From NCBI GenBank assembly GCA_031551485.1, contig JAVBNO010000075.1:1-24148 (forward strand): a stretch of DNA of 24,148 nt, read 5' to 3'. The notes under the pieces were generated by a model. That model saw nothing but the letters and a program-made list of their open reading frames with translations. It was not told the DNA's origin and searched no databases. This document shows positions 15,158 through 22,384 of this stretch, one piece after another. The position numbers were made by a program, and so were the translations under genes. Numbering within the stretch: position 1 is the first letter of the stretch; the number at the start of each line of letters is the position of its first letter. The stretch comes from JAVBNO01 sp031551485 (GTDB lineage Bacteria > Bacillota > Clostridia > Oscillospirales > Ruminococcaceae).

Positions 15158-16252
15158 TTAGAGCATGGCATCCAAAATGGCGATGGCCACAGCCGCCTCG
15201 ACAGCGGGCACCGCACGGGGCACCACGCAGGGGTCGTGCCGTCCGGCCACCACAAGTTTGGCCCCTTCTTTTGCGGCCAAATTCACCGTGTCCTGGGGCT
15301 TGCTGATGCTGGGGGTGGGTTTAAAAGCCACACGCAATATCAGCGGCATGGCGGTGGATATGCCCCCCAATATCCCGCCGTGGTGATTGGTACGGGTTTT
15401 TACCGCGCCGTCTTTGTCCCAATAAAAGGGGTCGTTGTGGGCGTTGCCCGTCATCACGGCCGCTTCGAAGCCCGCACCAAATTCCACAGCTTTCACAGCC
15501 GGGATGGCAAAAAGCGCCGCCGCCAAACGGTTTTCCAGCCCTTCGAACGGCGGGTTGCCAATGCCGGCGGGCAAACCGACGCAGGCGCATTCCACTACGC
15601 CTCCCACCGAATCATTGTCCCTGCGGGCCGCCTCGATACTCGCACGCATTTTGGCCCCCACTTCATCGTCGATGACCGGAAATTCTTTGGCCGCCATCTT
15701 TTGCAGCATGTCCGCATTGACATGAACCGGGTCAAACGCGGTGTCTTGGCCGCCAGCAATGGCCGCGATATGGCCTCCGACGGTCACACCCCGGCGGGCC
15801 AGTATTTGCAGACACACCGCCCCGGCAAAGCAAAGGGGCGCTGTCAGCCGACCGGAAAAATGGCCGCCGCCCCGGTGGTCGCCAAAGCCGCCGAATTTGA
15901 CAAAGCCGGTATAATCGGCGTGGCCGGGACGGGGGGTGTCTTTCAGGGCGTCATAATCCGCCGACCGGGTGTCGCTGTTGTCAATGACAGCGGCCAGCGG
16001 CGTGCCGCAGGTGGTGCCCTGCCGGCCATCCCCGGACATCACAAGGCCGGACAGAATGCGGGGGAGGTCAGCCTCCTTGCGGCGGGTGGCATAGGGGGCG
16101 TTGCCCGGAGCGCGGCGGGCCATAAAGGCCTCTACCTTGTCAATGTCAATGACCTCGCCTGCCGGCAGGCCGTCGATAACCACACCCACCGCCGGGGAAT
16201 GGGACTCCCCAAACAGGGTTATTTTTAGCTTTTTTCCAAAACTAGAGGACAT
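15158..16252 (-). CDS. aroC: Chorismate synthase
   Basis: The 364-residue FMN-dependent enzyme converts EPSP to chorismate. Family signatures are GESHSPAVGVVIDGLPAG near the N-terminus (15-32), GHADYTGFVKFGGFGDHRGG and GHFSGRLTA in the middle, and KTRTNHHGGILGGISTAMPL near the C-terminal third. Length is normal (about 350-390). The ATG at 16252 has GGGAGGG 8 nt upstream and lies inside the last codons of aroA (11-nt overlap including the aroA stop), so the two are probably translationally coupled. Confidence 0.96.
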   Translation of the reverse strand: MSSSFGKKLKITLFGESHSPAVGVVIDGLPAGEVIDIDKVEAFMARRAPGNAPYATRRKEADLPRILSGLVMSGDGRQGTTCGTPLAAVIDNSDTRSADYDALKDTPRPGHADYTGFVKFGGFGDHRGGGHFSGRLTAPLCFAGAVCLQILARRGVTVGGHIAAIAGGQDTAFDPVHVNADMLQKMAAKEFPVIDDEVGAKMRASIEAARRDNDSVGGVVECACVGLPAGIGNPPFEGLENRLAAALFAIPAVKAVEFGAGFEAAVMTGNAHNDPFYWDKDGAVKTRTNHHGGILGGISTAMPLILRVAFKPTPSISKPQDTVNLAAKEGAKLVVAGRHDPCVVPRAVPAVEAAVAIAILDAML

Positions 16253-17534
16253 GGCAATTCCCTCCCAACCGGGTGTATTCGTCAAAAAAGTCCGGGTAGC
16301 TTTTGGCCACCGCCTGGGCACCGGTAATGATGACAGGCTGTTCGCATCGGGTGGCCGCCACCGCCGCCGCCATGACAATGCGGTGGTCGTCAAAACTTTC
16401 CACCGTGCCGCCCGCCAACATGGCCCCCCCTTCTATGATAAGGCCATCGGGGGTTTCTTCCGCCCGACCGCCCAGACTGCGTATCATCCGCAATGTGGAG
16501 GCAATGCGGTCACTTTCTTTCAGGCGCAGCCGCTCGCCGCCGGTGATGCGGGTCGTCCCCTTGGCCAGTGCCGCCACCACCGCCAAAATCGGTACTAAGT
16601 CGGGAATATGGCGGACATCAATATCTCCGCCTGTCTTTAAAGTGCCGGGGCGGCTGTGGATGGATAGGGCGTCGCCCTCCGGGCGCAGAGTAATGCCGGC
16701 GCCAAATCGCTTCAACAGCTCCACGATGGCCCGGTCCCGCTGGCTGGTTTGCGTTCGCAGTCCGCCGCAGGTGATGTCGCCCCCCAGCGCCCCCGCCGCC
16801 AGCCAAAAAGCCCCGCCGGAGTCGTCACCCTCTACGGCAAAGGCGCCGCCGCAGTAGATTTGCCCCCCCGGGGCGTGGAAGCCTGTTGGCGTTTTTGCCA
16901 CACGAATACCCGCTTCTGCCAATGTCTCCAGCGTCATATCCACATACCCGGCCGACTGGAGGGGTGAGGTAAGGACAATTTCGCTGTCCCCTTCCAACAG
17001 GGGCAGGGCAAAAAGCAGCCCGGTGACAAACTGGGAACTGATGTCTCCGGGCAGTTCATAGCGCCCGGATTGCATTTGGCCGCTTACCACAAAGGGCATG
17101 GGCGCATCGCCCTCCGGCACAATGGCACAGCCGCGGGCCGCCAGTAAATCCACCAATATGCCCAATGGGCGATGGGGCAGCCGCCCCGCCCCGGTAAAGC
17201 GGGCGGATTGGCCCTTTTGCAGCAAAGCGGCACACACCGGCAGCATAAAACGCAGTGTCGACCCGCTTTCACCGCAGGGCAGCGTGAGCCGAGATACGGC
17301 TGCCAGGCCGGCCACCGGTGTGACAATGGCCTTTTTTTCCTCTATTTGCAGCCGCCCTCCCAGCGCCTCTATGCAGGCGATGGTGGCCGCAATGTCCCGC
17401 GATAATACAATAGGGCTCACGGTGGATTTTCCCTGTCCCAATGCCGCGGCCAGCAGCGCCCGGTGGGCAGCCGATTTGGAGGGCGGGGCGGTCACTTCGC
17501 CTTGCAACAGCGAAGGGCTGATTTGCATATCCAT
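16242..17534 (-). CDS. aroA: 3-phosphoshikimate 1-carboxyvinyltransferase (EPSP synthase)
   Basis: The 430-residue enzyme joins PEP to shikimate-3-phosphate. Diagnostic segments are APPSKSAAHRALLAAALGQG (16-35), CGESGSTLRFMLPVCAAL with the conserved GxxxT, SSQFVTGLLFALPLL, RLRLKESDRIASTLRMI, and FDDHRIVMAAAVAA near the end. The PEP-site region reads GESGSTLRF rather than the GNAGTxxR of class I (plant and enterobacterial) enzymes. The ATG at 17534 has AGAGGAG 6 nt upstream. It is 12 bp after aroB and overlaps aroC. Confidence 0.96.
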   Translation of the reverse strand: MDMQISPSLLQGEVTAPPSKSAAHRALLAAALGQGKSTVSPIVLSRDIAATIACIEALGGRLQIEEKKAIVTPVAGLAAVSRLTLPCGESGSTLRFMLPVCAALLQKGQSARFTGAGRLPHRPLGILVDLLAARGCAIVPEGDAPMPFVVSGQMQSGRYELPGDISSQFVTGLLFALPLLEGDSEIVLTSPLQSAGYVDMTLETLAEAGIRVAKTPTGFHAPGGQIYCGGAFAVEGDDSGGAFWLAAGALGGDITCGGLRTQTSQRDRAIVELLKRFGAGITLRPEGDALSIHSRPGTLKTGGDIDVRHIPDLVPILAVVAALAKGTTRITGGERLRLKESDRIASTLRMIRSLGGRAEETPDGLIIEGGAMLAGGTVESFDDHRIVMAAAVAATRCEQPVIITGAQAVAKSYPDFFDEYTRLGGNCHVL

Positions 17535-17546
17535 TGACTTCTCCTC

Positions 17547-18614
17547 TTATGAAAGCCCGGCGGCCAGCAGCGCTTCCAGCTCTTCCACCGGCAATCGGTG
17601 GAGAACGCCTTCGCCCAGGGTTCTTGGCAATACCACCGTTATGCCGTCGCCGTCGCGCTTTTTGTCCCCGGCAGCCACTTCGGCCAGTTCGCGGGCTGTG
17701 TATGTACAAGCCACCGGCAACCCCTGCTCGCACAGGCAGAGCGTCAGCACGGGGGCGCAATCCTCTTCGCTGAGTCCCATGGCAAAAGCGGCTCTTGCCA
17801 TGATGACCATGCCGATGGCGACGGCATGTCCGTGGGGAATCTGGTAGTTTGACAATGTCTCGATGGCGTGGCCCACGGTATGTCCGAAATTAAGAAGCTG
17901 GCGCCGGCCGTGGTCACGCTCGTCGTCTGTCACGACCCGCACCTTCAGGGCGACGCACCGGGCCACCGTTTGGCAGAGGGCGGTGGGGTTTTCCCGCAAA
18001 CCGCCTTTGATGATATCCAAGAGGGATTTGTCGAACAAGGCGGCGTACTTTACCACTTCGGCCATGCCCCCGGCAAATACGTCGGCGGGCAGGGTGTCGA
18101 ATGTGCCGGTGTCGCAAAGGCAGAGAATGGGTTGCCAAAAAGCGCCCACTGTGTTTTTACCCCCGGGCAAATTGACCCCCGTCTTGCCCCCCACCGATGA
18201 ATCCACCGCCGCCAGCAGCGTGGTGGGCAGTTGGACAAAGTCGATGCCCCGCATGAAAGTGGCGGCCGCAAAGCCCGCCAAATCGCCACAGACACCACCG
18301 CCCAGCGCGACAATCAAGTCGCCCCTGCTGATCCTGCTGTGCATTAACGCATCATACAGCTCCAGCAGCACGGTGTGGGACTTGGCGGCTTCCCCGTGGG
18401 GAAAGACAAACCGCGTCACCACAAAACCCGCCGCCGTCAACGAGGCCGCCGCCTGGTCGCCGTACAGCCTGTCTACCACATCGTCGGCCGCCAGGCAGAC
18501 TTTGCAAGGGGAATGCACGCTGCCAATCTCTTGTCCGCACCGGTTCAAAAGCCCTTGTCCAATGCGGACCTGATAGGGCCGGCGGGTGCGCACCTCTATT
18601 GTTGTGATATCCAT
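17547..18614 (-). CDS. aroB: 3-dehydroquinate synthase
   Basis: The 355-residue NAD- and metal-dependent enzyme cyclises DAHP. Visible motifs are ALGGGVCGDLAGFAAATFMR, QLPTTLLAAVDSSVGGKTG, the NLPGGKNTVGAFWQP loop, and LLNFGHTVGHAIE with metal-binding His. Length is normal. The ATG at 18614 is 1 nt after the tyrA stop, with GGGAGG 8 nt upstream inside the tyrA 3' end, so the two genes are coupled. Confidence 0.96.
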   Translation of the reverse strand: MDITTIEVRTRRPYQVRIGQGLLNRCGQEIGSVHSPCKVCLAADDVVDRLYGDQAAASLTAAGFVVTRFVFPHGEAAKSHTVLLELYDALMHSRISRGDLIVALGGGVCGDLAGFAAATFMRGIDFVQLPTTLLAAVDSSVGGKTGVNLPGGKNTVGAFWQPILCLCDTGTFDTLPADVFAGGMAEVVKYAALFDKSLLDIIKGGLRENPTALCQTVARCVALKVRVVTDDERDHGRRQLLNFGHTVGHAIETLSNYQIPHGHAVAIGMVIMARAAFAMGLSEEDCAPVLTLCLCEQGLPVACTYTARELAEVAAGDKKRDGDGITVVLPRTLGEGVLHRLPVEELEALLAAGLS

Positions 18615-18615
18615 G

Positions 18616-19473
18616 TCAGTTGCCTCCCGTTTTGGCCAAAGTGGGATCCGCCGCTTCTTTGCGCAGCCGCCCTTCTTTCAGCAGCGTTTTTAAGGTATCC
18701 CGGTCGTTGGCCTCCAAAGCGTCCCGGTACTGGCTTAAGTGGAGAATGATGTTGTCCAGCTCCATCATTAAATTGTCCCGGTTGCCCAAAAACAACTCGC
18801 TCCACATCTCTTCGTTCAGGCGGGCCACCCGGGTCAGATCCTGAAAACTGCCGGCGGAAAAGCCGCCATGTTTGAGGGCGGAGGGGCTTTTGACATAAGC
18901 GTTGGAGACCACGTGGGCCAGTTGGGATGTATAGGCAATCATTCTGTCGTGCTCCTCGGGGGAGGCGATGATCACAGCGCCAAAGCCCAGCTGCAAACAC
19001 AGCTTGCGCAGAAAATCCACCTTCTCGATGGCAGTGCCGTCCGGGGGCACCAGAATCATGGAAGCGCCGTCGAAAAGCTGGGTCAGGGAATATTCAAAGC
19101 CGGAAAACTCCCGCCCCGCCATCGGGTGCCCGCCAATAAAAACGAAGCCCGCTTCCTTGGACATGGCCGACATGGGGGCGCAGACCGCCCGCTTGATACC
19201 GCATACATCCACCACCATGGCGCCTTTTTGGAACTGGGCCAAATGGCGTTCAAAAAAAGCAAGGGCGGCACCGGGGCAAAGGGCGATAAAGACAATATCG
19301 CAGGAAGTCAAATCATCGGGCGTCATCTCCCGGTCAATGGCTTCCACCATCAGGGCTTTTTTGACCACCCGGTCGTCAATGTCCAACCCCCACACCGTGT
19401 AGTCCGTATGATTTTTCAGCGCCTTGGCCATCGAGCCGCCAATCAGCCCCAGACCGATGATACCCACCGTCAT
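18616..19473 (-). CDS. tyrA: Prephenate dehydrogenase
   Basis: The 285-residue protein oxidises prephenate to 4-hydroxyphenylpyruvate for tyrosine synthesis. It begins with a Rossmann NAD motif (GIIGLGLIGGS, 4-14) and has GGHPMAGREFSGFEYS (114-129) with the family His, and SQLAHVVSNAY. There is no obvious C-terminal ACT domain, unlike the longer Bacillus TyrA, so feedback control may rest on other points such as the attenuator upstream of aroF. The ATG at 19473 has AAGGAGAA about 6 nt upstream; an upstream ATG at 19506 is less likely. Confidence 0.95.
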   Translation of the reverse strand: MTVGIIGLGLIGGSMAKALKNHTDYTVWGLDIDDRVVKKALMVEAIDREMTPDDLTSCDIVFIALCPGAALAFFERHLAQFQKGAMVVDVCGIKRAVCAPMSAMSKEAGFVFIGGHPMAGREFSGFEYSLTQLFDGASMILVPPDGTAIEKVDFLRKLCLQLGFGAVIIASPEEHDRMIAYTSQLAHVVSNAYVKSPSALKHGGFSAGSFQDLTRVARLNEEMWSELFLGNRDNLMMELDNIILHLSQYRDALEANDRDTLKTLLKEGRLRKEAADPTLAKTGGN

Positions 19474-19518
19474 TTTGCATTCTCCTTTTGCCAATCTATT
19501 CTTCACTTCGCCCCATTC

Positions 19519-19602
19519 TTAGCGCCCTTTGGTTAGGATGATGATGCCACCCACAATAAAAATGGCCACCAAGATCATTACGATCACAAAACTAATTCCC
19601 AT
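19519..19602 (-). CDS. 27-residue single-pass membrane peptide between aroF and tyrA
   Basis: An ATG-started frame encodes a peptide that is almost all one hydrophobic helix (FVIVMILVAIFIVGGIIIL, residues 5-23) with a short basic tail TKGR. AAAGGCGG lies about 7 nt upstream. It sits 46 nt after aroF and 45 nt before tyrA, on the same strand in the operon. The spacing, start site and clean hydrophobic-basic layout suggest a real small membrane protein rather than chance. Function unknown; I do not recognise a family. Confidence 0.55.
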   Translation of the reverse strand: MGISFVIVMILVAIFIVGGIIILTKGR

Positions 19603-19648
19603 GTTGTCGCCGCCTTTCCAATGTCACTGTTATCTGTTACCTGTTGTG

Positions 19649-20662
19649 TTAGTCCAGCGTTTTGCCAACCAATTCGGCAATGGTTGTAATGTCGGGCACC
19701 AGCGCCGTAAACTGTTCTGGCGTCAGCGACTGGGCCCCGTCGCACAACGCTTTTTCCGGGTTGTTGTGCACTTCGATAATCAAGCCGTCCGCCCCGGCGG
19801 CCACCGCCGCCAGCGAAAGGGGCCGCACCAGCCGGGAAATGCCGGTGGCATGGCTGGGGTCCACAATAATGGGGAGGTGGGACAGCTCTTTGACCAGCGG
19901 CACCGCGGAAATATCCATGGTGTTGCGGGTGGCTGTCTCAAAGGTGCGAATGCCCCGCTCGCACACCATCACTTTCCGGTTGCCTCCCGCCAGAATATAT
20001 TCGGCGCTCATCAAAAGTTCCTCCAGGGTGTTGGCCAGCCCTCGCTTTAACAAGATGGGCTTATCCAGCATGCCCAATTCTTTGAGCAGTTCGAAATTCT
20101 GCATGTTCCGGGCGCCCACCTGTATCACGTCCACATCCTCGAACAAGGGCAGGTGGGAAATGTCCATGATTTCGGTGACAATGGGCAGTCCCGTCTCTTG
20201 GCGAGCCTCCAGCAGCATTTCTATGCCTTCCGCCCGCAGCCCCTGGAAGGCATAGGGGGATGTGCGGGGCTTGAAGGCGCCGCCCCGCAGCAGTTTGGCC
20301 CCGGAGGCTTTTACCGCTTTGGCCACCGCCACAATCTGCTCGGGAGACTCTACCGAGCAGGGGCCGGCAATGACGGCGAAATGGCCGCCGCCAATTTTGG
20401 CCTCCCCCACTTCAATGACCGTGTCGTCGGGGTGAAATTTGCGGTTGGCATTTTTAAAAGGCTCCTGGATGCGTTTGACTGTTTCCACAATGTTAAGGGC
20501 CCGCACCAAGTTGATATCCACCACCGAGGTATCCCCCACCAACCCCAGAATGGTGGTATTGGCGCCCACACTCAAGTGGACATCAACCCCCAGGCTTTTC
20601 AGCCAGCTGATTAAATTTTCCAACTGTTTGGGATCCGGGTTTTGTTTGAGTACAACAACCAT
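19649..20662 (-). CDS. aroF: 3-deoxy-7-phosphoheptulonate (DAHP) synthase, type I-beta
   Basis: The 337-residue enzyme condenses PEP and erythrose-4-phosphate, the first shikimate step. The N-terminal ~70 residues form the ferredoxin-like regulatory domain seen in Thermotoga-type DAHP synthases. The barrel has AGPCSVES (99-106, metal Cys102), RGGAFKPRTSPYAFQG (126-141) and IIVDPSHATG. The ATG at 20662 has GAAGGTG 7 nt upstream. It is the first structural gene of a seven-gene operon, after a leader ORF and terminator. The operon supplies AroF, AroB, AroA, AroC, TyrA and PheA; dehydroquinase, shikimate dehydrogenase and shikimate kinase are not in the window. Confidence 0.95.
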   Translation of the reverse strand: MVVVLKQNPDPKQLENLISWLKSLGVDVHLSVGANTTILGLVGDTSVVDINLVRALNIVETVKRIQEPFKNANRKFHPDDTVIEVGEAKIGGGHFAVIAGPCSVESPEQIVAVAKAVKASGAKLLRGGAFKPRTSPYAFQGLRAEGIEMLLEARQETGLPIVTEIMDISHLPLFEDVDVIQVGARNMQNFELLKELGMLDKPILLKRGLANTLEELLMSAEYILAGGNRKVMVCERGIRTFETATRNTMDISAVPLVKELSHLPIIVDPSHATGISRLVRPLSLAAVAAGADGLIIEVHNNPEKALCDGAQSLTPEQFTALVPDITTIAELVGKTLD

Positions 20663-20708
20663 GATTACACCTTCATTATCATTCATATACTTTGTCCGCC
20701 GGTAATGC

Positions 20709-20741
20709 AAAAAACCGGCCACCATCCGCAGGCAGCCGGTT
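20709..20741 (-). terminator. Attenuator terminator upstream of aroF
   Basis: On the minus strand AACCGGCTGCC (20741-20731) and GGTGGCCGGTT (20723-20713) form an 11-bp stem with two G-U pairs and a 7-nt loop, followed by TTTT (six T in total, 20714-20709). It lies between the leader peptide and aroF, 47 nt before the aroF ATG, so it should stop transcripts before the structural genes unless disrupted. Confidence 0.85.
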
Positions 20742-20801
20742 CCCTTGTTCCTGTTTTTATCGTGCTTTTCAGCAGGAGGGGGATATTAGCATACAGATGG
20801 T
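20721..20801 (-). promoter_or_regulatory. Candidate antiterminator pairing
   Basis: On the minus strand, ACCATCTGTA (20801-20792, the last codons of the leader ORF) can pair with TGCGGATGGT (20730-20721, loop and 3' arm of the terminator). The pairing is ten continuous pairs, two of them G-U, and would exclude the terminator stem. A further hairpin, GTTATT (20832-20827) with AATAAC (20809-20804), covers the last Tyr-Phe-Tyr codons and could act as a pause hairpin. Confidence 0.5.
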
Positions 20802-20905
20802 CCGTTATTCTTTTGGCAGCAATAAAAATAACCCGTGCTAAAATAATAGCTCAGGCCCAAAAACACAAAACCATATTGTGTTGTGATGCTGCAAGAACGG
20901 GTCAT
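20786..20905 (-). CDS. Tyr/Phe-rich leader peptide of the aro operon
   Basis: A 39-residue frame starts at ATG 20905 with GGGAGG about 9 nt upstream and ends at TAA 20788-20786. Residues 11-28 read YGFVFLGLSYYFSTGYFY: five Tyr and four Phe in 18 residues, with no Trp. That matches the two end products of the operon's own branches (TyrA and PheA). An intrinsic terminator follows the stop codon by about 45 nt. The arrangement of promoter, aromatic-rich leader ORF, terminator and biosynthetic genes is that of ribosome-mediated attenuation, as in the E. coli pheA and trp leaders. The codon content, ribosome binding site and terminator are seen; the mechanism is inferred. Confidence 0.75.
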   Translation of the reverse strand: MTRSCSITTQYGFVFLGLSYYFSTGYFYCCQKNNGPSVC

Positions 20906-20935
20906 AAACGTATGCCTCCCTGTCTTATGGAACAT

Positions 20936-20965
20936 ACTATAGCACTGTGGCGGCCGATCTGTCAA
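20936..20965 (-). promoter_or_regulatory. Sigma-A promoter of the aromatic operon
   Basis: TTGACA (20965-20960), an 18-nt spacer and TATAGT (20941-20936), with a TG one base before the -10, form a near-consensus promoter. Transcription should start about 7 nt downstream, roughly 24 nt before the leader ATG. Confidence 0.85.
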
Positions 20966-21003
20966 GTAAAACAGCCATTTATGCTGCCGTTTGCCACCGG
21001 GTA

Positions 21004-21032
21004 TTGCGAAATGTCTTTTTGCCATATACAAT
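21004..21032 (+). promoter_or_regulatory. Promoter of trxB
   Basis: TTGCGA (21004-21009), a 17-nt spacer and TACAAT (21027-21032) make a moderate sigma-A promoter 62 nt upstream of the trxB ATG. It is divergent from the aro promoter, with about 40 bp between the two -35 boxes. Confidence 0.55.
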
Positions 21033-21093
21033 ACTAATATAGAATGACACTGCACTGAGCAGATAATCGATCAGATATGTGGGAGGCAAACTT

Positions 21094-22017
21094 ATGTACG
21101 ATATCGTCATCATCGGCGCGGGTCCGGCGGGGCTTTCCTCGGCCACTTACGCCCGCCGCGCAGGCTACAGCGTTTTGGTGCTGGAAGGGGGCGCGCCCGG
21201 CGGTCAGCTGGCCAACACGCCGGAGGTGGAAAATTACCCCGGCCTTGACAGGACAACCGGCGTCAATTTTGGCATGATGCTGTTTAATCAGGCCCGGGGC
21301 TTTGGGGCGGACATTCGCTTTGAAGGAGCGAAAGCGGTTGAGCTTGCCGGCGATGTCAAAGTGATTCATGGCGCCAAAAACACCTACGAGGCCAAAGCGG
21401 TCATTATTGCCAACGGGGCCAAGCGGCGCAAATTGGGTTGCCCCGGCGAAAAAGAGCTGACGGCCAAAGGAGTGTCGTACTGCGCCACCTGTGACGGCGC
21501 CTTTTTCAAAGACAAACCGGTGGCGGTTGTGGGCGGCGGCAACACCGCTTTGGAGGATGCGCTTTATCTGGCCAATCATTGCAGCAAGGTCTACCTCATC
21601 CACCGGCGGGACGCCTTTCGGGGGAGCGCCATATTGGCGGAAGCGGTTTTGGCCAAAGCCAATATTGAGGTAATCTGGAACAGCGTGGCGCGCCGCATTG
21701 ACGGCGACAGCCAGGTGCGTTCGCTGGAGGTGGGCGACGTTATGACCGGCGAGGCCCGAAACCTTACTGTCGACGCTGTCTTTGTCGCCATCGGGCTGGA
21801 ACCGGATAACGGCATGTTCGAGGGCCAAGTGGATTTGGACAGCTATGGCTACATCATTGCCGGCGAAGATTGCAAAACCAACCTGGCCGGGGTGTTTGCC
21901 GCGGGCGACACCCGCACCAAGGCCCTGCGGCAGGTGGTCACTGCCGCGGCCGATGGCGCTGTCTCTGCCTTCGAAGCCGGCAACTATATTCACACATGGC
22001 AAGGGCAAACCCAGTAA
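21094..22017 (+). CDS. trxB: Thioredoxin-disulfide reductase
   Basis: The 307-residue flavoprotein passes electrons from NADPH to thioredoxin. The FAD motif is IIGAGPAGLSSA (6-17), the redox-active pair is in SYCATCDGAFF (C130 and C133), the NADP motif is VVGGGNTALEDA (145-156), and the C-terminal FAD segment reads GVFAAGDTRTKALRQV. Length is typical. The ATG at 21094 has GGGAGG 8 nt upstream. It is monocistronic, divergent from the aro operon, and no clear terminator is seen between its stop and the tRNA promoter. Confidence 0.96.
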   Translation: MYDIVIIGAGPAGLSSATYARRAGYSVLVLEGGAPGGQLANTPEVENYPGLDRTTGVNFGMMLFNQARGFGADIRFEGAKAVELAGDVKVIHGAKNTYEAKAVIIANGAKRRKLGCPGEKELTAKGVSYCATCDGAFFKDKPVAVVGGGNTALEDALYLANHCSKVYLIHRRDAFRGSAILAEAVLAKANIEVIWNSVARRIDGDSQVRSLEVGDVMTGEARNLTVDAVFVAIGLEPDNGMFEGQVDLDSYGYIIAGEDCKTNLAGVFAAGDTRTKALRQVVTAAADGAVSAFEAGNYIHTWQGQTQ

Positions 22018-22080
22018 TCTCTTGTACGCATCCCACCGGGAAAACTTTTTTTTGACGCTTCAATTTGGCCGGTTGCAGTC
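22018..22080. other. Short gap after trxB
   Basis: An eight-T run lies near 22050 but no stable hairpin precedes it. No gene is supported. The leftward-facing hairpin at 22112-22150 could protect the trxB end from opposing transcripts. Confidence 0.3.
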
Positions 22081-22108
22081 TTGACATTTGCCTGTGGAAT
22101 GCTATAAT
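22081..22108 (+). promoter_or_regulatory. Consensus promoter of the tRNA-Leu gene
   Basis: TTGACA (22081-22086), a 16-nt spacer with TG one base before the -10, and TATAAT (22103-22108) are both perfect consensus boxes, as is common for stable RNA genes. It is 47 nt upstream of the mature tRNA 5' end. Confidence 0.88.
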
Positions 22109-22111
22109 AAA

Positions 22112-22150
22112 AAAGCTCATCCGCCGGAGGAATCCTGCGGATCAAGCTTT
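22112..22150. other. Hairpin between promoter and tRNA-Leu
   Basis: AAAGCT/AGCTTT and ATCCGC/GCGGAT arms plus an inner GGA/TCC form a long hairpin ending 5 nt before the tRNA. On the minus strand it is followed by TTTTTT, so it may be a leftward terminator; on the plus strand it would structure the pre-tRNA leader. Confidence 0.5.
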
Positions 22151-22155
22151 GATAT

Positions 22156-22240
22156 GCGAGTGTGCTGGAACTGGCAGACAGGCACGTTTGAGGGGCGTGT
22201 GTCTCATGGCGTACGGGTTCAAGTCCCGTCACTCGCACCA
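22156..22240 (+). tRNA. tRNA-Leu (anticodon GAG)
   Basis: The 85-nt gene has a 7-bp acceptor stem GCGAGTG/CACTCGC, an anticodon stem CACGT/GCGTG around the loop TTGAGGG (anticodon GAG at 22190-22192), a long variable region typical of class II tRNA, and a T-arm ACGGG-TTCAAGT-CCCGT. The A73-CCA end is encoded (22237-22240). GAG reads CUC/CUU leucine codons. A consensus promoter precedes it and an intrinsic terminator follows. Its 3' end is echoed in downstream repeats. Confidence 0.95.
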
Positions 22241-22262
22241 TTGGATGTTCATAAGGACAAAG

Positions 22263-22292
22263 ACAGGTTAGCAATGTTGCTGGCCTGTTTTT
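22263..22292 (+). terminator. tRNA-Leu terminator (repeat copy 1)
   Basis: ACAGGTTAGCAA (22263-22274) and TTGCTGGCCTGT (22277-22288) pair through their length with two T-G pairs, followed by TTTTT. Confidence 0.85.
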
Positions 22293-22316
22293 GTTTATAA
22301 TCAAAAGGCTATGTGA

Positions 22317-22322
22317 TATAAT
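22317..22322 (+). promoter_or_regulatory. -10 element upstream of the PPOX-family gene
   Basis: TATAAT lies in a context (GGCTATGTGATATAATAAAA) shared with repeat copy 2 (AGCTATATGATATAATTAAA near 23518-23537). No clear -35 box is visible. It is 62 nt upstream of the start codon at 22385. Confidence 0.5.
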
Positions 22323-22384
22323 AAAAAACAGTTCTTTTGGCGGTATATAAACAGACAATATTTATAGGTAGTGGGGGGAAGCGA

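Larger units (their letters stand above)
22230..22322 (+). repeat. Repeat copy 1: tRNA 3' end, terminator and -10 element
   Basis: CACTCGCACCA of the tRNA is followed after 5 nt by TGTTCATAAGGACAAA (22246-22261), a terminator, and TGATATAAT (22314-22322). The same string TGTTCATAAGGACAAA and a near-identical terminator recur at 23457 and 24020, and the -10 element recurs near 23530. This copy lacks the upstream half of the palindrome found in copies 2 and 3. Confidence 0.8.

Noticed and set aside
20663..20935. T-box riboswitch upstream of aroF
   Set aside because: No T-box consensus (AGGGTGGNACCGCG) is present; the region instead holds a leader ORF and terminator.
21034..22008. A 324-codon minus-strand open frame
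   Set aside because: Antisense to trxB, which has all thioredoxin reductase motifs.
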